The translations under genes were made by a program, and so were the position numbers. From Streptomyces globosus (GTDB lineage Bacteria; Actinomycetota; Actinomycetes; Streptomycetales; Streptomycetaceae), in contig NZ_CP030862.1 in the NCBI RefSeq assembly GCF_003325375.1, positions 1,057,501 through 1,121,500 of the forward strand: DNA of 64,000 bases. The letters are read 5' to 3'. Positions 33,616 to 43,592 of the stretch are shown here, piece after piece. The stretch's first letter is position 1. Each line of letters starts with the position of its first letter. The notes under the pieces were generated by a model. That model worked only from the letters and a program-made list of their open reading frames with translations. It had not been told where the DNA came from and did no database searches.

Positions 33616-34566
33616 ATGCCGCCCGTCTTCGCCCACGGCCGACTCCGCCTCTACCTGCTCAAGCTGCTGGACGAGGCGCCGCGCCACGGCTACGAGGTGA
33701 TCCGCCTGCTGGAGGAGCGCTTCCAGGGCCTGTACGCCCCCTCGGCGGGCACCGTCTACCCGCGCCTGGCCAAGCTGGAGGCCGAGGGCCTCGTCACGCA
33801 CGCCACCGAGGGCGGGCGGAAGGTGTACTCCATCACCGACGCCGGGCGCGCCGAGCTGGCCGGCCGGGGCGGCGAGCTCGCCGACCTGGAGCTGGAGATC
33901 CGCGAGTCGGTCTCCGAGCTGGCCGCGGAGATCCGCGACGACGTGCGCGGCGCGGCCGGCGCGCTGCGCCGGGAGATGCTGGCCGAGGCCTCCGCGACGC
34001 AGACCCGCGTCGAGGACGAGTCCTGGAAGGCCGCGAAGGAGGAGATGCGCCGGGCCCGCCAGGAGTGGAAGGATCAGGCCCGCCGCGCCAAGGACGAGAG
34101 CCGCCGCGCCCGCGAGGAGGCGCAGCAGGCGCGCCGCCAGGCCAGGGAGGCGCAGGAGCGGGCCCGCGAGGAGGTCGCCCGGCTCGCGGCGCAGCTCCAG
34201 GAGCAGCTCGCGAAGTCCGGCGGGATGCTGGGCAGCCTGGCCGGCAGCTGGCTCGGCGGCGGCGCGGGCGGTGCCGCCGGGGCCGGTGGCTGGGGCGGGG
34301 CCGCCGCGGGGGCGGCCCGGGCGGGCGAGGCCCCCCGTACGGCCGCTGGGGGCGCACCCGCTCCGGAGGCTGCCGGCTGGGCGGCCGACGTGCCGCGCAC
34401 CGGCGACCCGGCACGCGACCTGGACCGGCTGCTGGACCGCTTCCGCGACGGCGTCCGCGACGCCGCCCGCGACCACGGCGTCACCGCCGCCCAGCTGGAG
34501 GAGGCGCACGCCCACCTGGCGGCGGCGGCCGCCCGCATCGCGGCGGCGCTCAGGCCCGCCCGCTGA
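33616..34566 (+). CDS. PadR-family regulator with long coiled coil
   Basis: A 316-residue protein. Residues 1-75 are the PadR winged helix (HGRLRLYLLKLLDEAPRHGYEVIRLLEERFQGLYAPSAGTVYPRLAKLEAEGLVTHATEGGRKVYSITDAGRAEL). It is followed by about 125 residues of charged coiled coil rich in Glu, Arg and Ala, then a Gly/Ala-rich linker, and last a helical ARDLDRLLDRFRDGVRDAARDHGVTAAQLEEA segment. It is far longer than ordinary PadR proteins (about 110-180). It begins 1 bp after the DUF4097 stop and is probably coupled and autoregulated. Confidence 0.87.
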   Translation: MPPVFAHGRLRLYLLKLLDEAPRHGYEVIRLLEERFQGLYAPSAGTVYPRLAKLEAEGLVTHATEGGRKVYSITDAGRAELAGRGGELADLELEIRESVSELAAEIRDDVRGAAGALRREMLAEASATQTRVEDESWKAAKEEMRRARQEWKDQARRAKDESRRAREEAQQARRQAREAQERAREEVARLAAQLQEQLAKSGGMLGSLAGSWLGGGAGGAAGAGGWGGAAAGAARAGEAPRTAAGGAPAPEAAGWAADVPRTGDPARDLDRLLDRFRDGVRDAARDHGVTAAQLEEAHAHLAAAAARIAAALRPAR

Positions 34567-34799
34567 CGCCGGCCTGCCCCCGCCCCCTCCGCCGCACCGG
34601 CGGGCGGGGCGGCGGGGAGCGCCGCCGTTCCGGGCCAGGGGGTGTTGCGAGGGTCCCGCACGGCGCCCACGGCGCCCGGCACGCACTCCCGCCGCACCGG
34701 CCGAAGCCCCGAGTACGCCCGGTACGAGAGGTTTCGCCCGGTACGCCGAGAGCACGCACCGGACACCGCGGGCACCGCACAGGACTTTCGCAAGACCCC

Positions 34800-35762
34800 C
34801 TAGACGGTCAGGACGACCTTGCCGAACAGGTCGCCGGCGGCCAGCTTCTCGAAGCCCTCGCGGGCCCGGTCCAGCGGCAGCACCTCGTCGATCACGGGCC
34901 GCAGCCCCGTCGCCGCGCAGAACGACAGCAGGTCCTCCAGCTCGTCCTTCGAGCCCATCGTCGAGCCGACCACCTTGAGCTCCAGGAAGAAGATCCGGGT
35001 GAGCTCCGCGTGTGCGGGGCGGTCCCCGCTCGTGGCGCCGGAGATGACGAGGGTGCCGCCGGGGCGCAGCGACTTGACCGAGTGGGACCAGGTGGCCGCG
35101 CCGACCGTCTCGATGACCGCGTCCACCCGGTGCGGCAGGCGGGCGCCCGGTTCGAACGCGTCCGCGGCGCCGAGCTCCACGGCCCGCTTGCGCTTGGCCT
35201 CGTCCCGGCTGGTCGCGTACACCCGGAGCCCGGCGGCCTTGCCCAGCGCGATGGCGGCGGTCGCGACGCCGCCGCCGGCCCCCTGCACCAGGACCGAGTC
35301 GCCCGGCCGGACGCCCGCGTTGGTGAAGAGCATCCGGTACGCCGTCAGCCAGGCCGTGGGCAGGCAGGCGGCCTCCTCGAAGGAGAGCTCGGCGGGCTTG
35401 CGCAGCACGTTCCAGGCGGGGACCGACACCTGCTCGGCGAACGTGCCCTGGTAGCGCTCCGTCAGGATCGAGCGGGGCTCGTCCGGGCCGACGCCGTGGC
35501 CGCTCTGGCCGATCACCGAGTGCAGGACGACCTCGTTGCCGTCCTGGTCGATGCCGGCGGCGTCGCAGCCGAGGATCATCGGGAGCTTGTCCTCGCCGAG
35601 GCCGACCCCGCGCAGCGACCAGAGGTCGTGGTGGTTGAGGGAGGCGGCCTTGACGTTCACGGTCACCCAGCCGGGGCGGGCCGCCGGAGCCGGGCGCTCG
35701 CCCAGTTCGAGGCCGCTCAGCGGCTGGTCACGGTCGATACGGGCGGCATAGGCAGCGAACAT
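34800..35762 (-). CDS. Zinc-type/quinone oxidoreductase (MDR superfamily)
   Basis: A 320-residue medium-chain dehydrogenase/reductase. The GroES-like domain has SLNHHDLWSLRGVG and LGCDAAG. The Rossmann domain has VLVQGAGGGVATAAIALGKAAGLRVYATSRDEAKRKRAVELGAADAF, an NADPH-binding pattern of the quinone oxidoreductase/crotonyl-CoA reductase-like branch. The structural zinc loop of alcohol dehydrogenases is absent. The substrate is unknown. The gene is single; the following 35763-36274 has no other gene on this strand. Confidence 0.88.
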   Translation of the reverse strand: MFAAYAARIDRDQPLSGLELGERPAPAARPGWVTVNVKAASLNHHDLWSLRGVGLGEDKLPMILGCDAAGIDQDGNEVVLHSVIGQSGHGVGPDEPRSILTERYQGTFAEQVSVPAWNVLRKPAELSFEEAACLPTAWLTAYRMLFTNAGVRPGDSVLVQGAGGGVATAAIALGKAAGLRVYATSRDEAKRKRAVELGAADAFEPGARLPHRVDAVIETVGAATWSHSVKSLRPGGTLVISGATSGDRPAHAELTRIFFLELKVVGSTMGSKDELEDLLSFCAATGLRPVIDEVLPLDRAREGFEKLAAGDLFGKVVLTV

Positions 35763-36219
35763 GCCGCGACGCTACCGCCCGGTAGGCGGCGGTGCCAGAC
35801 CTGTCGGCACATCGCGGGTGAGGCCTTCGTCGCACCGGCGGCGGGTACGGGCCGGCGGCCGCCGCGGCCGCCGGGGGGACGCGTACGGCCGGGGCGGGAA
35901 CCGTTCGGGGGAGTGGCGGCGTCCTTCGGACAGAGGGCGCCTGCGCCGGAACGGAACTGTCTGTCGCATGCCCAACTACGGTCTGTACCTGTGGTCTTGA
36001 CGGATTCCGGACGCTAAGCGGAATGGCAGGACCGCGTCATTTCGGCCGGTAGTATTCAGCCCGGCGCGGCCGGACTCGTCATGAGCCTGTCATTTCGGGC
36101 GTGCTTGCTCCGGGATGTCCGAGGCCCGCGCAGCGGTACCTCGAACGACTCGCCGACGCGGTGCGGCCCCTCCCCGTTCGGGGGCGGGGAGGGTGCGTGC
36201 CGCGGGCGGGCGCACACGT
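35763..36219. other. Gap before the malic enzyme terminator
   Basis: No supported gene lies here. A 10-codon frame at 35968-36000 (MPNYGLYLWS) has no clear ribosome site. The stretch is less GC-rich than the genes around it between 35990 and 36100 and probably includes the promoter of the oxidoreductase gene. Confidence 0.4.
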
Positions 36220-36258
36220 GGAGGGGCCCGGCCGGAACGCATCCGGCCGGGCCCCTCC
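36220..36258. terminator. Terminator of the malic enzyme gene
   Basis: A 17-bp perfect stem, GGAGGGGCCCGGCCGGA and complement, with a 5-nt loop starts 16 bp after the malic enzyme stop. Confidence 0.9.
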
Positions 36259-36274
36259 GCGCACGGTGCGGCGG

Positions 36275-37477
36275 TCAGCCCAGGCGGGCCACCCCGTCGG
36301 CCTTGGCGGCGGCGGCCACCGCGGCCGCGACGGCCTCGGCGACGCGCTCGTCGAACGGCGACGGGATCACGTAGTCGGCGGCGAGCTCGTCGCCCACGAC
36401 GCCCGCGATGGCGTCGGCGGCGGCGATCTTCATGCCCTCGGTGATCCGTGCGGCGCGGACCTTGAGGGCGCCCGCGAAGATGCCGGGGAACGCCAGCACG
36501 TTGTTGATCTGGTTCGGGAAGTCCGAGCGGCCCGTCGCCACGACGGCCGCGTACTTGTGCGCGACCTCCGGGTGGACCTCGGGGTTCGGGTTGGCCATGG
36601 CGAAGACGAAGGAGTCCTTCGCCATCGAGGCGACGGCCTCCTCGGCCACGGTGCCGCCCGAGACTCCGATGAAGACGTCCGCGCCGGCGAGGGCCTGCTC
36701 CAGCGACCCGGTCAGGCCGGTCCTGTTCGTCAGGCCGGCGATCTCCGCCTTCACGTCCGTCAGGTCCGCGCGGTCCGCGGAGACCACGCCCTTGCGGTCG
36801 GTGACGCACACGTCGCCGATGCCGGCGTCCACGAGGATCTTGGCGATGGCGATGCCCGCCGCGCCGGAGCCCGAGATCACGGCGCGCAGGTCGCCGAGCG
36901 TGCGCCCGGTGAGCTTCGCGGCGTTGCGCAGGGCGGCCAGCGTCACGATGGCCGTGCCGTGCTGGTCGTCGTGGAAGATCGGGATGTCGAGGGCCTCCTG
37001 GAGGCGGCGCTCGATCTCGAAGCAGCGGGGCGCGGAGATGTCCTCCAGGTTCACCCCGCCGAAGGAGGGGGCGAGCCGGACCACGGTCTCGACGATCTCG
37101 TCCGTGTCCTTGGTGGCGAGCGCGATCGGGACCGCGTCGACACCGCCGAACTGCTTGAAGAGGATGGCCTTGCCTTCCATCACCGGAAGGGAGGCCTCGG
37201 GCCCGATGTCACCGAGTCCGAGCACGGCCGTGCCGTCGGTGACGACCGCGACCACGTTGGACTTCCAGGTGTACTCGTTCACCAGCTCGGGCTGCTCCGC
37301 GATCGCGGTGCAGACCTTCGCCACGCCGGGCGTGTAGGCGAGGGACAGGTCGTCCTTGTTCTGGACCGGCACCGTGGCCTGAACGGCCATCTTGCCGCCC
37401 CGGTGCAGTGCGAACACCGCGTCCGGGTTGTTGTCCGTAACGCTGTCGCTGCGAGGATTGACGATCTCCGCTGCCAC
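36275..37477 (-). CDS. NAD(P)-dependent malic enzyme
   Basis: A 400-residue malic enzyme that makes pyruvate, CO2 and NAD(P)H from malate, linking the TCA cycle to lipid and polyketide precursors. The N-terminal malic domain has SLAYTPGVAKVCTAIAEQPE and VAVVTDGTAVLGLGDIGPEASLPVMEGKAILFKQFGGVDAVPIAL. The metal-binding Asp/Glu lie in IFHDDQHGTAIVTLAAL. The NAD(P) domain has VISGSGAAGIAIAKILVDAG. It is the short bacterial form, without the phosphotransacetylase extension. GTG at 37477 is chosen for the upstream AAGGGG; the frame extends further upstream. Cofactor choice is not certain from sequence. Confidence 0.93.
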   Translation of the reverse strand: MAAEIVNPRSDSVTDNNPDAVFALHRGGKMAVQATVPVQNKDDLSLAYTPGVAKVCTAIAEQPELVNEYTWKSNVVAVVTDGTAVLGLGDIGPEASLPVMEGKAILFKQFGGVDAVPIALATKDTDEIVETVVRLAPSFGGVNLEDISAPRCFEIERRLQEALDIPIFHDDQHGTAIVTLAALRNAAKLTGRTLGDLRAVISGSGAAGIAIAKILVDAGIGDVCVTDRKGVVSADRADLTDVKAEIAGLTNRTGLTGSLEQALAGADVFIGVSGGTVAEEAVASMAKDSFVFAMANPNPEVHPEVAHKYAAVVATGRSDFPNQINNVLAFPGIFAGALKVRAARITEGMKIAAADAIAGVVGDELAADYVIPSPFDERVAEAVAAAVAAAAKADGVARLG

Positions 37478-38006
37478 TGTTCTAGACCCCTTAAGTCTTT
37501 GAATCATTGAGGGTTGGCCACTCCTGGTTAAGGGGTGGGCGGGCACCGCGTCCGTACTCCGCATCGGCGGTTGGCCCGCCTCCGCGGAGGGGAGGTTCGA
37601 ACGCGCGGGGCGCGCCGCACGCGCGCCCTGAGCCCCGGATGAGGGGTGTAAGGATCCGTTGTACCCGAAGAACACTCACCCAGACGAGTCGATTCCGGCT
37701 GGACTGGATGCCTCTTGTCCGGTTTTCGGCGAAAGGTCCAAAGAGCTCGGTCCAACGGCCGAGACGCTCCGTAAATAATCCGTCAAAAAGGCCAGGTCAC
37801 AGCGGTTCCTTCGGCGCATGGGCGCCCGCTCCGCAGTCATGGGGGGCACTTCGGGGCACCCGTTATCCGATTTTGACCTGACGAACTGCCTGAATGCGTC
37901 AGTCCGAATGGCAAGATGCCGTAACCGCACGAGGTCGCGACACTCGAAGGTGCGTGCCCGACCCGTCCTCGCTTGTTTTTCCCTGCTCAGCCGGAGGAAC
38001 CTGCTC
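37478..38006. other. 529-bp divergent promoter region
   Basis: This separates the malic enzyme gene from the amino-acid transporter operon and contains no supported gene. The central part (about 37680-37900) is relatively AT-rich, with CGGAGGAAC as the ribosome site near the right end. Confidence 0.5.
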
Positions 38007-38969
38007 ATGACCGCAAGCACCACCCGTCGTACGACCGCCGCCCGGTCCCGGATCGCCGCGGTCGCAGCGATCGCGGTCTCCGGCGCCCTGATCCTCACCG
38101 GTTGCGGCGACCAGACCGACAAGGGCTCGTCGACGCCGTCGGGCCAGGCGGCCAACAGCAGCGCGCCGCTGTTCTCCAAGCTGCCGAAGAAGATCCAGGA
38201 CGCCGGCGTCATCAAGGTCGGCACCGACGCCACCTACGCCCCGATGGAGTTCACCGAGGGCGGCAAGATCGTCGGTGTGGACCCCGACATCGCCGCGGCC
38301 ATGGCCAAGCAGCTCGGCGTGGAGTTCAAGTTCGAGTCCGGCACGTTCGACACCCTGATCGGCAGCATGCAGACCGGCCGCAGCGACGTGGTCATGTCCT
38401 CGCTGACCGACACCAAGGCCCGCCAGGAAGGCCTGGACGACAAGGGCAACAAGACCGGTGCGGGCGTCGACTTCGTCGACTACTTCCAGGCCTCCACCGG
38501 CATCCTGGTCAAGAAGGGCAACCCGGAGGGCATCAAGACCCTCGACGACCTGTGCGGGAAGAAGGTGGCCGTCCAGCGCGGCACCACCTACGAGCAGTCC
38601 GCCAAGGACCAGGCCGAGAAGTGCAAGAAGGACGGCAAGGGCGAGCTCTCCATCGAGTCCTTCCCGACCGACGCCGAGGCCCAGACCCGCGTCAAGGCCG
38701 GCGGCGCCGCCGCCGACCTGAACGACTCGCCGGTCGCCGCGTACATCGCGAAGACCGCGGGCGGCGGCAACGACTTCGAGGCCATCGCCAACCCGACGGA
38801 CGCCGGCTTCTTCGGCATCGCCGTCGACAAGAAGAACACCGAGCTCCGCGACGCCCTCCAGCAGGCGCTGGACGCGATCATCAAGGACGGCACCTACAAG
38901 GCCGCCCTCGACAAGTGGAACGCCGGCTCCGGCGCCGTGACCGAAGCCAAGATCAACGCCGGCCAGTGA
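38007..38969 (+). CDS. Amino-acid ABC transporter substrate-binding lipoprotein
   Basis: A 320-residue family 3 (polar amino acid) solute-binding protein. The signal peptide ends in a lipobox (SGALILTGC, Cys near 33). The mature part starts IKVGTDATYAPMEFTEGGKIVGVDPDIAAAMAKQLGVEFKF and continues with LDDLCGKKVAVQRGTTYEQSA, the classic family 3 signature. Acidic and amide residues in the pocket suggest polar or charged amino acids, but the ligand is not defined. The ATG follows GGAGGAAC, and the 189-bp upstream open frame is discarded. It leads an operon with a permease and an ATPase. Confidence 0.93.
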   Translation: MTASTTRRTTAARSRIAAVAAIAVSGALILTGCGDQTDKGSSTPSGQAANSSAPLFSKLPKKIQDAGVIKVGTDATYAPMEFTEGGKIVGVDPDIAAAMAKQLGVEFKFESGTFDTLIGSMQTGRSDVVMSSLTDTKARQEGLDDKGNKTGAGVDFVDYFQASTGILVKKGNPEGIKTLDDLCGKKVAVQRGTTYEQSAKDQAEKCKKDGKGELSIESFPTDAEAQTRVKAGGAAADLNDSPVAAYIAKTAGGGNDFEAIANPTDAGFFGIAVDKKNTELRDALQQALDAIIKDGTYKAALDKWNAGSGAVTEAKINAGQ

Positions 38970-39028
38970 CCTACGCGGAGTACTCCCCTCGTACTTCGTC
39001 TTCCTTGCACCACTGAAGGGCAGTCACT

Positions 39029-39969
39029 GTGACTGACAAGCTCGACAAGGCCTCCGGCCCGGCGGACACCCCGCCGGCCGGGGCCGTCCCCCCCGAGGCG
39101 ATCCGCGCCATCCCGGTGCGCCACTACGGCCGGTGGATCAGCGCCGTGGTCGTCATCGCGCTCGCCGCGGCCCTCGCCTACGCCTTCTCCCAGGGCAACG
39201 TGCGCTGGGCCACCGTGCCCGAGAAGATGTTCGACCCCACGATCCTCAGGGGCCTGGGCAACACCATCTGGATCAGCATCGCCTCCATGGCGCTGGGCCT
39301 GGTCCTCGGTGTCCTCTTCGCCGTCATGCGGCTCTCGAAGAACCCCGTGACCAGCACCATCGCCTGGTTCTACATCTGGTTCTTCCGCGGCACCCCCGTG
39401 TACGTCCAGCTCCTCATCTGGTTCAACCTCGCCCTGATCTTCCCGATCCTGAACCTCGGGTTCTACAAGGACGAGATGACCCAGGTCATGACGCCGTTCC
39501 TGGCCGCCCTGCTGGGCCTCGGCCTGAACGAGGGCGCGTACATGGCGGAGATCGTCCGCGCGGGCATCCAGTCCGTCGACGAGGGCCAGACCGAGGCCTC
39601 GCACGCCCTCGGCATGACCCGGACGCAGACCATGCGCCGCGTCGTCCTCCCGCAGGCCATGCGCGTGATCGTCCCGCCGACGGGCAACGAGTTCATCAAC
39701 ATGCTCAAGACCTCGTCGCTGGTCGTCGCCGTGCAGTACTTCGACCTGCTGCGCGCGGCCCAGGACATCGCGTCCACGTCGTTCGCGGTCATGGAGATGT
39801 TCTTCGTCGCGTCGATCTGGTACCTGGCCCTGACCAGCATCTTCTCGGTCGGCCAGTACTACCTTGAGCGGCACTACGCCCGCGGTGCGCTGCGCTCCCT
39901 GCCGCCCACGCCGCTGCAGAAGATCAAGGCGAACCTCACCCGCCTCTCGAACCGGAAGGCGGTGGCCTG

Positions 39970-39970
<1 letters not shown>
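39029..39970 (+). CDS. Amino-acid ABC transporter permease
   Basis: A 313-residue His/Glu/Gln/Arg-type permease. The hydrophilic N-terminus is followed by a first membrane segment near 36-55, and five further segments follow. The EAA loop is [36 protein letters not shown] (near residue 190). GTG at 39029 has GAAGGG upstream. The stop overlaps the ATPase start (TGATG), so the two are coupled. Being a single permease gene, it probably forms a homodimer with two ATPase subunits. Confidence 0.93.
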
Positions 39971-40737
<767 letters not shown>

Positions 40738-40774
40738 GCGGTCGGCGCCGAGCGCAGGACGGTCATCCGTCATC

Positions 40775-40811
40775 CGGGAGGGGCGGCACGGTCACCGTGC
40801 CGCCCCTCCCG
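40775..40811. terminator. Terminator between the transporter and methyltransferase genes
   Basis: A 17-bp perfect stem, CGGGAGGGGCGGCACGG and complement, with a TCA loop lies between convergent genes. Confidence 0.9.
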
Positions 40812-40854
40812 CGTGCGCGCGCGGCGCCGGTCTTCCGATGTTCCGGCGAAGGTC

Positions 40855-41616
40855 CTACTTCAGTGCCAGGACCATCGCGTCGGACGGCGAGCACCACACC
40901 GTCCGCGCCTCCGCGAAGCCCGCCTCGCGCAGCGCCCGCGCGTGCCAGGCCGCGTCCGGGGTGTCGCCGTCGGCGTGCTCGCCGTAGATCTCGAAGCGGC
41001 GCCTCACCGGCTCGGCGAGTACCGGGTCGGCGGCCGCCAGCGCCCACCACTCGGCCCAGTCCGGTACGCCCGCCGCCTTGGCGCGGTCCATGCCGGCGTG
41101 CCGGTGGGCGCGCTCGGCCGCGTTGATCCGCGGGGTGGAGGGGTCGGGCATGTGGTCGGCGTTCATGAAGACGCCGCCCTCGGGCAGCAGCGGGGCCAGC
41201 TGCCGGTAGAGGACGGCCAGCTGCGGGCTGTGCAGCCAGTGCAGGGCCGTGGCCGTCAGGACGGCGTCGTAGCGGCCGTGGGGGAGCGCCGCGGTCCACT
41301 GCGGGTCCTTCAGGTCGGCGGTGACGAAGGAGACCCGGGAATCGCCCGCGAAGTGGCCCCGCGCGATCGTCAGCAGCGCCGGGTCCAGATCCACGCCGGT
41401 GCTCGCCGCTCCCGGGAACCGCTTGAGGACGCGGTCCGTAATACTTCCCGTACCGCACGCCAGATCCAGCACCCTGGGGGTGGGGCCCGCCAGAGCCTCC
41501 AGCATGTCGAGCATCACCCGGAACCGCTCCTCGCGGTCGGGCATGTACCACTCCTGCTGCCGGTCCCAGCTGTCCTGCCAGGCCTGCCAGTCGGTGGTGG
41601 CCTCAGCCTCTGCCAT
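40855..41616 (-). CDS. Class I SAM-dependent methyltransferase
   Basis: A 253-residue methyltransferase of the trans-aconitate/UbiE-like class I fold. Motif I is RVLDLACGTGSITDRVLKRFPGAASTGVDLDPALLTIAR, with VDLDP as motif II, FVTADLKDP as motif III and YDAVLTATALHWLHSP as motif IV. No substrate-binding signature was recognised. The N-terminus (WQAWQDSWDRQQEWYMPDREERFRVML) resembles a family of small-molecule methyltransferases. It stands alone; the zinc-finger gene at 41718 is divergent. Confidence 0.87.
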   Translation of the reverse strand: MAEAEATTDWQAWQDSWDRQQEWYMPDREERFRVMLDMLEALAGPTPRVLDLACGTGSITDRVLKRFPGAASTGVDLDPALLTIARGHFAGDSRVSFVTADLKDPQWTAALPHGRYDAVLTATALHWLHSPQLAVLYRQLAPLLPEGGVFMNADHMPDPSTPRINAAERAHRHAGMDRAKAAGVPDWAEWWALAAADPVLAEPVRRRFEIYGEHADGDTPDAAWHARALREAGFAEARTVWCSPSDAMVLALK

Positions 41617-41717
41617 CGCGAACCCCTCCGCCCCGTTCCGTAATACCCTCGAATCAGTACCAGCTGTTACCGCGAACTCTGATCCGCAACCCTAATCCGC
41701 ATCCGTAAGGACTACAA

Positions 41718-42347
41718 GTGGAACTGGCCCATTACTCGGACTATGCCGTGCGCCTGGTCAACACCGAGGAGCCGGCCCGCAACAAGGACGCCCTGACCTC
41801 GGTCGAGGCCGTCCGCGCCCTCTTCGGCGAGAGCGTCCAGATGGCGCGCCGGGTCACCGACACCGACGTGACGCGCTTCCGCAACGTCCGGGGCCGGCTG
41901 CGCGCCGTCTTCGAGGCCGCGGACGGCGGCGACCACGTCCTCGCCGTCGACCTGCTGAACTCGCTGCTGATGGAGTTCCCCGTCAGCCCCCAGGTCTCCG
42001 GCCACCAGTACCTCGACGACGAGGGCCGCCCCGACTGGCACATCCACCTCGCCGACCACCCCTCGAACGCCTCCGCCGGCTACGCGGCCATCGCCTCCTT
42101 CGGCCTGGCCTTCCACCTCACCGAGCACGGCCCCGACCGGCTCGGCCTCTGCCAGGCCCCGCCCTGCCGCAACGCCTACCTCGACACCTCCACCAACCGG
42201 TCCCGGCGCTACTGCTCCGACCGCTGCGCCACCCGGGCGAACGTCGCCGCCTACCGGGCCCGCAAGCGCCTCGAAGCCGAGGCATCCGCCCGCAGCGGCC
42301 GCAGCGCCGACACCGCCCAGGACAGCCGGGCCCTCAGCGAGCTCTGA
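41718..42347 (+). CDS. CGNR-type zinc-finger protein
   Basis: A 209-residue protein. The first 140 residues form a helical stress-sensor-like domain (LVNTEEPARNKDALTSVEAVRALFG...LRAVFEAADGGD). The C-terminal zinc finger is LGLCQAPPCRNAYLDTSTNRSRRYCSDRCATRANVAAYRARKR, with four Cys; the usual CGNR tetrad reads CATR. Relatives are putative transcription regulators, and the basic C-terminus fits DNA contact. The start is GTG at 41718. Its last 97 bp overlap the tail-to-tail sodX gene on the other strand, a compact convergent arrangement. Confidence 0.82.
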   Translation: MELAHYSDYAVRLVNTEEPARNKDALTSVEAVRALFGESVQMARRVTDTDVTRFRNVRGRLRAVFEAADGGDHVLAVDLLNSLLMEFPVSPQVSGHQYLDDEGRPDWHIHLADHPSNASAGYAAIASFGLAFHLTEHGPDRLGLCQAPPCRNAYLDTSTNRSRRYCSDRCATRANVAAYRARKRLEAEASARSGRSADTAQDSRALSEL

Positions 42348-42664
42348 TCCGCCGGGCGCGGCCGGAAGCGCAGCACGGCCGTCGCCAGCACCAGCTCCTC
42401 GGGCACCGTCCCGTAGTCGGTGCTGTCCCCGGTCTGGTTGTACGGGTTGTCCCCGAGCACCCACCAGCCGCCCCGGCGCCGCTCCACCGCCCGCTTCACC
42501 ACCAGCAGGTCCTGCTGGAACGGGTGGCGCAGCACCACCACGTCCCCCGGCCGGACCGCGGCCCCGTACCGCACGACCAGCCGGTCCCCGTGCAGCAGCG
42601 TCGGCACCATCGACGGCCCCGCCACCTCCAGCACCTCGAACCGGGTGCCCCTTCCGCCCGCCAT
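42251..42664 (-). CDS. sodX: Nickel superoxide dismutase maturation protease
   Basis: A 137-residue peptidase of the signal-peptidase S26/S24-like fold that removes the SodN leader. The catalytic Ser lies in EVAGPSMVPTLLHGD, and the general-base Lys is in DLLVVKRAVERR. GGWWVLGDNPYNQTGDSTDYGTVP is the conserved tail. It has no membrane anchor, matching the cytoplasmic SodX type. It is divergent from sodN with a 182-bp shared promoter, the usual sodX/sodN layout. It overlaps the end of the convergent CGNR gene. Confidence 0.92.
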   Translation of the reverse strand: MAGGRGTRFEVLEVAGPSMVPTLLHGDRLVVRYGAAVRPGDVVVLRHPFQQDLLVVKRAVERRRGGWWVLGDNPYNQTGDSTDYGTVPEELVLATAVLRFRPRPADQSSLRARLSWAVSALRPLRADASASRRLRAR

Positions 42665-42846
42665 GCCCGACCTCCTCGCCCGCTGCGGCCCCCCACGGCA
42701 TGGTGCCGCACGGGGCCGTACGTTCGCTCACCGCTGCCCGGCCGCCCTCGGACTTTTGTCCCAAGCCTCCGGGGCCACTCGCGAAATCCCCCTCCCCACG
42801 GAGTAACCTCGCCCTTGAGAAGACGATCACGAGGAGGAGTATCTCC

Positions 42847-43242
42847 ATGCTTTCCCGCCTCTTCGCCGCCAAGGCGAAGGTCTCCGCCCACTGCGACCTG
42901 CCGTGCGGCGTCTACGACCCGGCCCAGGCCCGCATCGAGGCCGAGTCGGTCAAGGCCGTCCAGGAGAAGTACCAGGCCAACGAGGACGCCGACTTCCGCG
43001 CCCGGGCCATCACCATCAAGGAGCAGCGGGCCGAGCTCGCCAAGCACCACGTCTCCGTGCTGTGGAGCGACTACTTCAAGCCCCCGCACTTCGAGAAGTA
43101 CCCGCAGCTGCACACCCTGGTCAACGACACCCTGAAGGCCCTCTCGGCCGCCAAGGCGTCGAACGACCCGGCGACCGGCCAGAAGGCCCTCGACCTGATC
43201 GCCGAGATCGACCGCATCTTCTGGGAGACCAAGCAGGCTTGA
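42847..43242 (+). CDS. sodN: Nickel superoxide dismutase
   Basis: A 131-residue Ni-SOD that disproportionates superoxide as a hexamer in the cytoplasm. A 14-residue leader ([14 protein letters not shown]) is removed by SodX to expose the nickel hook [11 protein letters not shown], where His1, Cys2 and Cys6 bind Ni. The conserved helices include [40 protein letters not shown] has GAGGAGGAG upstream. The last 184 bp are duplicated at 49221, showing that an island is integrated inside the 3' half. The gene here is probably an original 5' half with an island-borne 3' half, and it is still full length. Confidence 0.95.
   Translation: MLSRLFAAKAKVSAHCDLPCGVYDPAQARIEAESVKAVQEKYQANEDADFRARAITIKEQRAELAKHHVSVLWSDYFKPPHFEKYPQLHTLVNDTLKALSAAKASNDPATGQKALDLIAEIDRIFWETKQA
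43059..43242. repeat. Left 184-bp direct repeat (sodN 3' end, part of functional gene)
   Basis: It matches 49221-49404 with only a few differences, clustered near the CCTCTC/GGCACT change and the last codons (KQA versus KAA). It acts as the attL-side copy. Confidence 0.9.
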
Positions 43243-43249
43243 TCTCAGC

Positions 43250-43453
43250 CTAGGTCGCCTGACCTGCACTTTCGCGGGTCTGGCTACCTACCTGTCCGCA
43301 CCCGGTCCGCAGGCCGCCGAGCATGGCGTCCGTGCCGGCCCGGGTGCGGTTTTCTTCCCCGGGCCACAGGTGCGCGCAGATCCGCAGCGTGATGACGGCG
43401 GATGCGTGCCCGAGGACCAACTGCACCTGCTTGACGCTCGCGCCGCCATACAC
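43250..43453 (-). pseudogene. Tyrosine recombinase C-terminal relic
   Basis: The 67 codons read [48 protein letters not shown], the last part of a phage-type integrase. The box II His (GHAS) is kept, but the nucleophilic Tyr expected in LxTYAHLWP is Cys (LRICAHLWP). The N-terminal and core domains are missing. It directly follows the sodN repeat, where an integrase would sit in an intact element, and it is surely inactive. Confidence 0.8.
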
Positions 43454-43592
43454 GCAGCCAGCACCGTCCTCGACTCCGGTGACGATGCCGCCGCCCAGGG
43501 CCGCCTGGCCGCCTTCGGCGACGCCCTACACAACATCGCCAGCGCCACGACCTGCCCACACCGGGCGGAACTACGAGCTGCGGCAATGCACG

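Noticed and set aside
35968..36000. Ten-codon aromatic frame MPNYGLYLWS, considered as a tiny peptide precursor
   Set aside because: There is no convincing ribosome site and no P450 or other modifying enzyme nearby; such a frame can arise by chance.
7147..38984. CCTACGCGGAGTAC appearing near 7147 and 38970
   Set aside because: Only two copies with different contexts; repeats of this length are expected by chance in a GC-rich 64-kb sequence.
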